Shown one piece after another: positions 7,200 through 16,093 of a DNA stretch of 17,876 nt (position 1 is its first letter; every line of letters begins with the position of its first letter). The stretch spans positions 1 through 17,876 of the forward strand of contig JBHHYR010000061.1 of NCBI GenBank assembly GCA_046757585.1. Direction: 5' to 3'. The position numbers and the translations under genes are program-made. The notes beneath the pieces are model-generated. The model saw nothing but the letters and a program-made list of their open reading frames with translations. It searched no databases and had not been told where the DNA came from. This stretch comes from JBHHYR01 sp046757585 (GTDB taxonomy: Bacteria > Desulfobacterota > Binatia > HRBIN30).

Positions 7200-8927
7200 G
7201 TGCGTTATCGCCGGACGCTGATCCCCACCCTCAAACAAGACCCTGCCGATGCCGAGGTTGTGAGTCACAAGCTCATGCTGCGGGCCGGCATGATCCGCCA
7301 GATTGCGCGCGGCATCTACGACTTTCTGCCGCTCGGTTTACGTGTTATCCGCAAGGTCGAGCAGATCGTACGCGCGGGCATGGATCGCGCCGGTGCCCAG
7401 GAGGTGCTGCTGCCCGCCGTCTGCCCAGCGGAGCTCTGGCAGGAGAGCGGGCGCTGGGAGCAGTACGGCAAGGAACTGCTGCGCATGAAGGACCGGTACG
7501 AGCGCGATTTCTGCTTCGGTCCGACCCATGAGGAAATCGTGACCGACATCGTGCGGCGCGAGATCCGATCGTACCGGGAGCTGCCGATCACGCTCTACCA
7601 GATCCAGGTCAAGTTTCGCGACGAGATCCGGCCGCGCTTCGGTCTCATGCGCGGCCGCGAGTTCCTCATGAAGGACGCCTACTCCTTCCACGCCGATGCC
7701 GAGGATTGTCACCGCGAGTACCAGCACATGGCCGAGACCTACCAGCGGATCTTCCAGCGCTGCGGTCTCAGTACCCGGCAAGTGGAGTCGGACACCGGCG
7801 CGATCGGGGGCCGCCAGGCACACGAGTTCCAGGTCCTGGCCGACTCGGGCGAAGATGCCATCGTGAGCTGCACGCGCTGTGCGTACGCAGCCAACGTCGA
7901 GAAAGCCGAGATCGGCTCCCCGGCTCCCACAACCGGGAGCCCGGGTAGTGCGCTGGCGGGCAGGAAGAAGGTCCACACACCCGCACGGCGCACCATCGAA
8001 GAGGTGTCTGCCTTTCTGGCCGTACCACCTGAACGGTTCGTCAAGACGCTCCTGTACCTGACCAGCACCGGTGAAACCGTCGCTGCCCTGGTTCGCGGTG
8101 ACCACGAACTGAGTACGCTGAAGCTGCGCAACGTCCTCGGGGTACCGTGGGTCACCATGGCCGATGCCGAAACCGTGGCGCGGCACAGCGGCGCCGCCGT
8201 AGGTTTCACGGGGCCGATCGGGCTGCACCTGCGCACGCTGGCCGACCAAGCCCTGCGTGGCATCCGCGGCGCGGTCACCGGCGCGAACGAAACCGACTAT
8301 CACTTCGTTGACGTCGACCAGGAACGCGACTTCCCCGCGGTCGAATTTGCCGACCTCCGCCTCGCACGGGCAGGTGACGCGTGCCCACGCTGCGCCGGTG
8401 GCGTGTTTGCCGGCCATCGCGGCATCGAGGTGGGCAACATCTTCTACCTGGGGACGAAGTACAGCGTCGCCATGAAGGCCACTTTTCTCGATGCTGCCGG
8501 CCACGAGCAGCCGATCGAGATGGGGTGCTACGGGATCGGCATAACGCGCACAGCGGCCGCTGCCGTCGAACAGTTCCATGACGAGCAGGGAATCATCTGG
8601 CCCCTCCCACTGGCCCCGGCCCACGTGCACATCGTGCCGGTCAGCTGGGCTGACCAGCGCCTGCGCGAAACGGCTGAAACGCTGTACAACCAACTGCAGA
8701 GCGCCGGCGTCGAGGTGCTCCTGGATGACCGCGAAGAACGGCCGGGGATCAAGTTCAAGGATGCGGACCTCATCGGCATCCCGCTGCGCCTCACCGTGGG
8801 GGTCAGGAGCCTGCAGCGCCACTGCGTCGAGTTCAAGCGCCGGGGCGAGGCGGCCGTTCAGGAGCTGCCTGTGGCCGACGCGGCGGCGCGCCTCGCCGAT
8901 CTCGTACACCAGGGACTGGCCGTATGA
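7200..8927 (+). CDS. proS: Prolyl-tRNA synthetase, bacterial type with editing domain
   Basis: Charges tRNA-Pro with proline in the cytoplasm and edits mis-charged alanine. The 575-residue class IIa synthetase aligns end to end with the E. coli enzyme (572 residues). GPTHEE lies near 108, motif 2 (RPRFGLMRGREFLMKDAYSFH region) at 145-164 and motif 3 (GCYGIGITR) at 443-450. The INS editing domain (about 220-410) is present with its conserved lysine (Lys282 in RFVKTL). Two CxxC pairs, Cys224/227 and Cys395/398, border the insertion and may form a structural metal site. The start is GTG, supported by alignment from residue 1 and by an AAGG site nine bases upstream. The TGA stop overlaps the pyrF ATG (ATGA), which indicates a two-gene unit. 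Confidence 0.97.
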   Translation: MRYRRTLIPTLKQDPADAEVVSHKLMLRAGMIRQIARGIYDFLPLGLRVIRKVEQIVRAGMDRAGAQEVLLPAVCPAELWQESGRWEQYGKELLRMKDRYERDFCFGPTHEEIVTDIVRREIRSYRELPITLYQIQVKFRDEIRPRFGLMRGREFLMKDAYSFHADAEDCHREYQHMAETYQRIFQRCGLSTRQVESDTGAIGGRQAHEFQVLADSGEDAIVSCTRCAYAANVEKAEIGSPAPTTGSPGSALAGRKKVHTPARRTIEEVSAFLAVPPERFVKTLLYLTSTGETVAALVRGDHELSTLKLRNVLGVPWVTMADAETVARHSGAAVGFTGPIGLHLRTLADQALRGIRGAVTGANETDYHFVDVDQERDFPAVEFADLRLARAGDACPRCAGGVFAGHRGIEVGNIFYLGTKYSVAMKATFLDAAGHEQPIEMGCYGIGITRTAAAAVEQFHDEQGIIWPLPLAPAHVHIVPVSWADQRLRETAETLYNQLQSAGVEVLLDDREERPGIKFKDADLIGIPLRLTVGVRSLQRHCVEFKRRGEAAVQELPVADAAARLADLVHQGLAV

Positions 8928-9700
8928 AGGCGCGGCCGCCCTCCAGTCTCAGGCAGGCAGGGATGCGCGAACGGCTGATCTTTGCGCTCGATGTCAGCTC
9001 GATCACCGAAGCAGCCGAGTTTGTCCGCCGCCTGAACGCCGAGGTCGGTATGTTCAAGGTCGGCAAGCAGCTCTTCTTGCGCACCGGCCCACAGGTCGTC
9101 CACATGATTCGCGAGGGCGGTGGCGAGGTGTTCCTCGATCTCAAGTTTCACGACATCCCCCGGACCGTCGCCAAGGCCGCCGCCGAGGCCACGCGGATGG
9201 GTGTGCGCATGTTCGACGTGCACGCCTCGGGGAGTCTCGAGATGATGCAGCGGACGGCGGCAGAGGTCACGAAGGTATGTCGGACCGAAGGCCTGCGCCG
9301 GCCCAGGGTGCTGGCAGTGACGGTCCTGACCAGCTTGAACCGCGATGACCTCAAGCGCGTCGGCGTCGTCAGTCGCGTTGAAAGTCAAGTCGTCCGGCTG
9401 GCGCGCCTCGCCCAGGAGGCCGGCATGGACGGTGTCGTGGCTTCACCTCACGAGATCGCATCGATCCGTAGCATGTGCGGTCGCAGCTTTCTCGTCGTCA
9501 CCCCGGGGGTCCGGATGCACGGCGCCAACTGGGAGGACCAGAAGCGCGTCACCACGCCCGAGGCCGCCGTTCGTGCCGGGGCGGACTACCTGGTCATCGG
9601 GCAACCCATCCGCGAGGCAGCGGACCCGGTGCAGGCCGCCCGAGCGATCGTCTCCGCCATGGAACGCGGTCTGAGCAGCGGACGCACCCGGCGCGAGTAG
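8924..9700 (+). CDS. pyrF: Orotidine 5'-phosphate decarboxylase
   Basis: Decarboxylates OMP to UMP, the step that leads through UTP to the CTP synthase encoded nearby. The 258-residue TIM barrel carries the active-site signature LDLKFHDIP (Asp72, Lys74, Asp77), with Lys45 completing the Lys-Asp-Lys-Asp set. The phosphate-binding blocks TPGVR and VIGQPIREA are present. The ATG at 8924 overlaps the proS stop by four bases and is kept for that reason. The family usually begins at RLIFALDV, so Met14 (8963), preceded by GGCAGG, is an equally reasonable start giving 245 residues. It converges on queG with only 44 bases between stops and no obvious terminator. Confidence 0.95.
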   Translation: MKARPPSSLRQAGMRERLIFALDVSSITEAAEFVRRLNAEVGMFKVGKQLFLRTGPQVVHMIREGGGEVFLDLKFHDIPRTVAKAAAEATRMGVRMFDVHASGSLEMMQRTAAEVTKVCRTEGLRRPRVLAVTVLTSLNRDDLKRVGVVSRVESQVVRLARLAQEAGMDGVVASPHEIASIRSMCGRSFLVVTPGVRMHGANWEDQKRVTTPEAAVRAGADYLVIGQPIREAADPVQAARAIVSAMERGLSSGRTRRE

Positions 9701-9744
9701 CCCCCCTCGGTTTCTTGGCTTTCAGCCTGGCTCGGTCTCCCCGG

Positions 9745-10917
9745 TCAGGCCAACGCGGCGAGCGCCCCGTCGATCTCGTCCCGTACCTCGCCGGCCGGCT
9801 CGCTCCGCCGGGCCAGCTCGAGGGCCCGGCGTGCCGCGTGACCGCCGATGTTGCCCAGTGCCCACGCGGCGTGCCCCCGTACCACGTGCGCGGGGTCCTC
9901 GTGCAGTGCCCGGCGCAGCGGCGCCACAGCCGCCGGGTTGCCCGTGTTGCCGAGAGCCGCAGCAACGTTGCGTACGAGGCCATCGCGCTTGGCCCGGTGG
10001 ATCGCACTGCGCCGAAACCGCCGGTGGAACTCGGCGGCATCCAATGCCAGCAGCTCCGGCAGGAACGGCAGCAACGCCCCGGCTTCCGGTGCGCCGTGGC
10101 GGCGCACAAGCTTCTCGTTCCACGGGCACACTACCTGACAGATGTCACAGCCAAAGATCCAATTCCCCAGCCGGGCCCGCAGCTCCACGGGGATCGACCC
10201 GCGGTGCTCGATCGTCAGGTACGAAATGCACAGCCGCGCGTCGAGCACGTATCCGGGCTTCAACGCTGCAGTCGGACACAGGTCCAGACAGCGCGTACAC
10301 GTTCCACAATGGTCCGGTACCAGAGGATCCGGATCGAGCTCCAGATTCGTCAGCAGCTCGCCCAGAAAGAAATACGATCCTTCGTGCACGTGGAGGACGT
10401 TCGTGTTTTTGCCGAACCACCCGGCGCCACCGCCGGCGGCCCACTCGCGTTCGAGCACTGGCCCCGTGTCCACGTACAGCCGCACGACCGCATCAGCGTG
10501 CAGCCGGGTGATTGAAGCAGCTAGCTGCCGGAGCTTGCCGGCAACGGTGAGATGATAGTCGGTGCCTAGTGCGTAGGCGGCAATGCGACCGCGCAGCTGC
10601 TCCTGCCAGTTCACGGGTGGCACCGGGGGCGGCAGGTAGCGGTAGCCAAGCGTAATGATACTCCGTGCACCCGGAACGAGCAGCCTGGGGTTCAGGCGTT
10701 TCGCCAAGCCGCGTGCAATGTATCCCATGCCAGCAGCATGACCGGCGGCGAGCCACTGGCGTACGAAGTCGGTATGCGCGAGCGGTTCGATACGCACGAA
10801 ACCACACAGCGCAAAGCCGATGTGCCGCGCCTCCTCCCGAATCCGCTGCTGCAGCCCGCGTGCACCGGCATGCACCGGCACCCGTGCTGCCTCTGCGCCG
10901 CTTGCGGTGTACCCCAT
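9745..10917 (-). CDS. queG: Epoxyqueuosine reductase with C-terminal HEAT-like repeats
   Basis: Catalyses the last step of queuosine synthesis in tRNA, reducing epoxyqueuosine with cobalamin and two [4Fe-4S] clusters. The 390-residue protein has the catalytic aspartate in YVDTGPVLERE (Asp150) and GWFGKNT. Its cluster cysteines lie in CGTCTRCLDLCP (204, 207, 210, 214) and around 230 and CDICQVVCPWN (257, 260, 264). Residues from about 310 on form HEAT/PBS-lyase-like repeats (NVAAALGNTGNPAAVAPL, then GHAAWALGNIGG), as in QueG proteins that clamp tRNA. The ATG start gives about 20 poorly conserved residues before the domain. It is divergent from the racemase gene with a 47-base spacer. No other queuosine genes are in the window. 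Confidence 0.95.
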   Translation of the reverse strand: MGYTASGAEAARVPVHAGARGLQQRIREEARHIGFALCGFVRIEPLAHTDFVRQWLAAGHAAGMGYIARGLAKRLNPRLLVPGARSIITLGYRYLPPPVPPVNWQEQLRGRIAAYALGTDYHLTVAGKLRQLAASITRLHADAVVRLYVDTGPVLEREWAAGGGAGWFGKNTNVLHVHEGSYFFLGELLTNLELDPDPLVPDHCGTCTRCLDLCPTAALKPGYVLDARLCISYLTIEHRGSIPVELRARLGNWIFGCDICQVVCPWNEKLVRRHGAPEAGALLPFLPELLALDAAEFHRRFRRSAIHRAKRDGLVRNVAAALGNTGNPAAVAPLRRALHEDPAHVVRGHAAWALGNIGGHAARRALELARRSEPAGEVRDEIDGALAALA

Positions 10918-10964
10918 GCTGGACTACCTTTCCGGCGCCGCAAGCATACGCTCTGGGAGGACAG

Positions 10965-12092
10965 ATGGCACCACCCCTTCGCAATCTGAAGCTGCTCGAC
11001 CTGTCGCGCCAGCTCCCTGGACCGTTCTGCTCCATGATGCTGGCCGACCTTGGCGCCGACGTGCTCGTGGTCGCGTCGCCGTCCGATGTCATGGGCATCG
11101 GCATTCCCCTCATCCAGCGCAACAAGCGCTCGATGACCCTGAACTTGAAGTCAGCGGCGGGGAAGAAGATCTTCCAGCAGCTGGCCAGCGACGCCGACAT
11201 CCTCCTCGAGGGGTTTCGACCCGGGGTGACCGAGCGCCTGGGGATCGACTATGCCAGCATGGCCCAGATCAACCCGCGCCTCATCTACTGCTCGATTTCC
11301 GGGTACGGGCAGGACGGGCCGTATCGCGACAAGGTGGGGCACGACATCAACTACCTCGGCTACGCCGGGGTCCTCGGCGTTTCCGGACCGGCCGGCGCTC
11401 CACCCACCGTCCTGCCGGTCCAGGTCGCGGACATCGGAGGCGGGGCACTCATGGCCGTGGCCGGCATCCTCGCGGCCACCATCGCGCGGCAACACACCGG
11501 CCGCGGCCAGTATATCGACGTCTCCATGCTCGACGGGAGCGTCGCCTGGAACGTCTTTCACACTCTGATGTACTTGGTTACCCGGGAACAGCCGGCACGT
11601 GGCGGCACGCGGTTGACCGGCCATCACCCCTGCTACGCCGTCTACGAAACGAAGGACGGCAAGTACGTCACGGTGGGGGCGATCGAAGAGCACTTCTGGC
11701 GCAATTTGTGCGTTGCACTCAGGCTGGAAGCGTTCATCCCGGATCAGTACGCGGAAGGTCCGCGCCGAGAGGAAATGTTCCGCACCTTGCGGGAGAAGTT
11801 CCGGAGCAAGACGCAGGCCGAGTGGCTGCAGGAGCTAGGACCGATCGACATTTGTTTCGGTCCGGTGAACACCATTCCGGAGAGCTTTGCCGATCCTCAG
11901 GTACGCGCGCGTGGTATGATCCGCGAAGTCGGAGGGCTCACTCTACTGGCTTCGCCGCTCAAGTTCTCGGACACGCCGGCGGCCGGACCAACCCCGCCGC
12001 CCGCGTTTGGCGAACATACCGACGCGGTCCTACGCGAGCTCGGCTACTCGGCCAGCGCAATCGAGGAGCTGCACAGCAGCCGCGTGGTGTAA
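10965..12092 (+). CDS. CoA-transferase family III protein, probable alpha-methylacyl-CoA racemase
   Basis: A 375-residue CaiB/BaiF (CoA-transferase III) protein. Most family members swap CoA between acids, but this one carries the racemase residues. His126 (in GHDINY), Asp156 (in VADIGGG) and Glu241 (in VGAIE) fall at exactly the positions of the catalytic residues in the Mycobacterium alpha-methylacyl-CoA racemase. It would then epimerise 2-methylacyl-CoA esters in branched-chain or sterol side-chain degradation. The start at MAPPLRNLKL is chosen from family alignment and a GGGAGG site four bases upstream. The frame extends 300 bases further 5' but only as an antisense shadow of queG. No other beta-oxidation genes are visible, so the physiological substrate is unknown. 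Confidence 0.88.
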   Translation: MAPPLRNLKLLDLSRQLPGPFCSMMLADLGADVLVVASPSDVMGIGIPLIQRNKRSMTLNLKSAAGKKIFQQLASDADILLEGFRPGVTERLGIDYASMAQINPRLIYCSISGYGQDGPYRDKVGHDINYLGYAGVLGVSGPAGAPPTVLPVQVADIGGGALMAVAGILAATIARQHTGRGQYIDVSMLDGSVAWNVFHTLMYLVTREQPARGGTRLTGHHPCYAVYETKDGKYVTVGAIEEHFWRNLCVALRLEAFIPDQYAEGPRREEMFRTLREKFRSKTQAEWLQELGPIDICFGPVNTIPESFADPQVRARGMIREVGGLTLLASPLKFSDTPAAGPTPPPAFGEHTDAVLRELGYSASAIEELHSSRVV

Positions 12093-12099
12093 CCCGCAA

Positions 12100-12128
12100 T
12101 TTACTCGCCACCGCCGCGGGCCTATACT
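12100..12128 (+). promoter_or_regulatory. Sigma70-type promoter before the TM2-like gene
   Basis: TTTACT (12100-12105, four of six to TTGACA), a 17-base spacer and TATACT (12123-12128, five of six to TATAAT) lie just after the racemase stop. A start near 12135 would give a leader of about 17 bases to the ATG at 12152, with AGGA in between. The same transcript could continue into the candidate selenoprotein gene 112 bases downstream. Confidence 0.45.
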
Positions 12129-12151
12129 GAGCCCGGCTGCAGGAACTTCGT

Positions 12152-12463
12152 ATGGACTCCAAGCCACAGACGACATCTGGTCCCGGGCGCCGGCGCAGCC
12201 CTCTGCTAGCTGTTTTTCTTTCCGGCCTCTTTCCGGGCCTCGGCCAACTTTATAACGGCGAACGATGGAAGGCGCTGCTGTTCGTCGTCGCAGGCCGGTT
12301 CGCCGCGTTCGGACCCTTCAACCCGCTCGAGGTGAACATCGACCCGGCTGACCTTGTTGGCGGACTGCACAAAGTACTGCTCGCGACGCTGCCCTTCGCC
12401 GCCATTGCCCTGTGGTCGGTGGTGGACGCCGTTCGCGTGGCACGGCGGCTCTCGGCCAGCTGA
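12152..12463 (+). CDS. Small TM2-like membrane protein
   Basis: A 103-residue hydrophobic protein. After a polar, basic N-terminus (residues 1-16) come three apolar segments: about 17-33, 41-55 and 73-92. The FPGLGQLYNGERWKALLF stretch is the hallmark of TM2 and related small membrane domains, in which a glycine-rich first helix is followed by a tight polar turn. It ends with a basic tail (RVARRLSAS), suggesting a cytoplasmic C-terminus. The function is unknown for most such proteins. It has its own promoter and an AGGA site. The candidate selenoprotein follows after 112 bases, which contain a weak TACCGG/CCGGTA hairpin (12484-12507) but no T tract. Co-transcription is possible but not shown. 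Confidence 0.75.
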   Translation: MDSKPQTTSGPGRRRSPLLAVFLSGLFPGLGQLYNGERWKALLFVVAGRFAAFGPFNPLEVNIDPADLVGGLHKVLLATLPFAAIALWSVVDAVRVARRLSAS

Positions 12464-12575
12464 ACGCGAGCCCCTCTTGCGGTTACCGGGGCGCCGCGCG
12501 TCCGGTAGCGCATTTCGCTGACCCCAATTGCCTCAACGTGGCGTCTGTGGAACGCTGCGGTCAGGAGGAATCGTT

Positions 12576-12908
12576 ATGAAAGGCGTCACAAGGATTCTCG
12601 GTGTCTGCCTGCTCCTCTCAGCGTTGGCGGCCGAGGCCACCACGGTAGAACGCACTCTCGAGCTCTCTGGTGCCACGTGACAGAAGGGATCACGCGCAGT
12701 GCAACTGGCCCTGTTAGGGCTGGCCGGAGTTGAGCAGGCCCGGGTGTTCCTCGCATCCCACAAAGTGCATGTCACATACGATCCGGAACAGGTGAGCATC
12801 GCGGACATCGTCGCGGCGATCCGCGCCGCTCCGGCAGCAGGCGAATCGCGGGACTACGATGCCGTTCCCCTGGGAGGCGGACCGCCGACACCACCAGCTT
12901 CACAATAG
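12576..12908 (+). CDS. Candidate selenoprotein: exported HMA/MerP-like protein with in-frame TGA (Sec35)
   Basis: Reading through one TGA (12678-12680) gives 110 residues ending at a TAG. The ATG has an AGGAGG site seven bases upstream. Residues 1-21 look like a signal peptide (basic MKGVTR, then a leucine-rich core, then ALAAEA), so the protein is probably periplasmic. Residues 24-88 fit the heavy-metal-associated fold: beta strand VERTLELSG, metal loop, helix RAVQLALLGLAGV, strand ARVFLAS, strand HVTYDPEQVS and helix IADIVAAIRAA. The family loop GMTCxxC aligns as GAT-U-QKG, so the TGA replaces the first cysteine exactly, while the second is glycine. A proline/glycine-rich tail follows. Hairpins with SECIS-like geometry lie 3' of the TGA. 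TGA is a normal stop in neighbouring genes, so recoding would be specific. A recent nonsense mutation is the main alternative. No selenocysteine machinery is in the window. The function is unknown; metal or selenium binding, or redox, is inferred. Confidence 0.72.
12681..12723 (+). promoter_or_regulatory. Candidate bacterial SECIS element after the in-frame TGA
   Basis: Two overlapping hairpins can form within the coding sequence. Hairpin A pairs CAGT (12697-12700) with ACTG (12704-12707) around the loop GCA. It can be closed further by AGGG (12685-12688) with CCCT (12709-12712) across an internal loop. Hairpin B pairs 12705-12712 with 12716-12723, eight pairs including two G-U, around the loop GTT. 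The loops begin 20 and 32 bases after the TGA, and each starts with G. Bacterial SECIS elements usually have an apical loop about 16-37 bases after the UGA with a G in the first two loop positions, so both fit. The two are mutually exclusive, and I could not compute which is stable. Confidence 0.5.
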
Positions 12909-13124
12909 GCACGACAGCACGCACCTGAAAGCGGGAGCGCTCGCCCCGGTGGGTGCAGGGACGGGGCGCCGCCGGCTGCGCTTGCATTACTGCCCACGGG
13001 CGTTTACGTAGGACGTAGAGGCCACAAGCGAAACGCCGGGGTGTCCGCCCCGGGGCCCCAGAAGAGCCTTGTCTGAGGCCGGGGTGGGAAGTGTGCTCGC
13101 CGGCCGGCGCATGAGGTGCACGTT
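12909..13124. other. Non-coding spacer with a GC-rich hairpin
   Basis: No convincing gene lies here. CCGGGG (13036-13041) pairs perfectly with CCCCGG (13048-13053) around a six-base loop, and GGGGCCCC overlaps its end. There is no T tract, so it is not a clear terminator. Promoter-like hexamers for the downstream reductase were sought; TTGCAT at 12982 has no good -10 partner. A GAGGTG ribosome site ends the region. Confidence 0.4.
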
Positions 13125-15431
<2,307 letters not shown>

Positions 15432-15453
15432 GCTGTTTCCCGATCACAGGCGG

Positions 15454-16032
15454 ATGGAGCTCCACCGGGTCGGCATCAAGTTCTTCGCGGACGAGCATGC
15501 GTCGGTCCGGCTGCCGGAGCTCATCCCGACCTTCCACCGCTGGATCCAGACCAACGCGATCCCCGGCCTCCCGATCGACGTTGCCAACTACAGCCACGTG
15601 CACCATGGCCCGGGCATCATGTTGATCGCCCACGCGGGCAACTACGCCCTTGACGGTGCAAACGGCCGGCTGGGCCTCCTGTACACCCACAAGCAGCCGA
15701 TGGACGGGGCGCTGCCGGAGCGGCTGGCGTTCGTGTGCCGCCAGGCACTGCATGCCTGCCGCCTTCTGGAAGAGGCTCCGGAGCTGGACGGCCGCCTGCA
15801 ATTCAGCGGCGCGGCGATGCACCTCATTGCCAACGATCGCCTGGCAGCTCCGAACACGGAAGCGACGATGGCCGCCATACGGCCAGCCCTTTCGGACCTT
15901 TTGGCCAGACTGTACCCGCACACCGACTACGCACTGGCGCGGGAACCGGATCCCCGCGAACGCTTCGCCGTAACCATCACCATCCCGGGCACGGTTACGG
16001 TCCGCACGTTGCTGCAGCGCCTGCAGCCCTGA
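15454..16032 (+). CDS. Conserved protein of unknown function linked to the nitrite/sulfite reductase
   Basis: A 192-residue soluble protein starting MELHRVGIKFFADE. I recognise it only as a conserved hypothetical type. It has an IDVANYSHVHHGPGIMLIAHAGNYALD block with several histidines and glycines, then GRLGLLYTHKQPMDG, a helical middle (about 85-125) and a C-terminal strand-rich end (VTITIPGTVTVRTLL). No signal peptide or membrane helix is visible. The ATG at 15454 is preferred because the upstream open frame overlaps the reductase end and lacks conserved character. An AGGCGG lies close by. The 22-base gap after the reductase stop points to a shared transcript, so it may assist siroheme reductase assembly, electron delivery or regulation. 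That is inference from position only. Confidence 0.8.
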   Translation: MELHRVGIKFFADEHASVRLPELIPTFHRWIQTNAIPGLPIDVANYSHVHHGPGIMLIAHAGNYALDGANGRLGLLYTHKQPMDGALPERLAFVCRQALHACRLLEEAPELDGRLQFSGAAMHLIANDRLAAPNTEATMAAIRPALSDLLARLYPHTDYALAREPDPRERFAVTITIPGTVTVRTLLQRLQP

Positions 16033-16038
16033 GCCAGT

Positions 16039-16063
16039 CCCGGAGCCCGGGCCGCTGGCCAGC
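16039..16063. terminator. Hairpins between convergent genes (weak terminator candidate)
   Basis: CCCGG (16039-16043) pairs with CCGGG (16047-16051) around AGC. The perfect palindrome GCTGGCCAGC (16054-16063) follows. They lie in the 61-base gap between the convergent 15454-16032 gene and glpD. Neither has a T run, so intrinsic termination in either direction is uncertain. Confidence 0.25.
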
Positions 16064-16093
16064 CGCGGTCATCGCCGACCCTGCACGGCACCG

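Noticed and set aside
7338..8909. Long minus-strand open frame opposite proS
   Set aside because: It mirrors the proS codons, with no independent domain or ribosome site.
10665..10964. N-terminal extension of the racemase-like gene by 100 residues
   Set aside because: It is antisense to queG. The family start and a GGGAGG site support 10965.
12576..12680. Pseudogene by simple nonsense mutation
   Set aside because: It cannot be excluded. Both halves look constrained, the TGA replaces a functional cysteine, and G-loop hairpins follow at SECIS distance, so the selenocysteine reading is preferred.
12699..12908. Stand-alone 69-residue gene starting at GTG 12699
   Set aside because: It begins in the middle of the HMA helix, has no ribosome site, and lacks the first strand and metal loop. 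The frame upstream through the TGA supplies exactly the missing parts.
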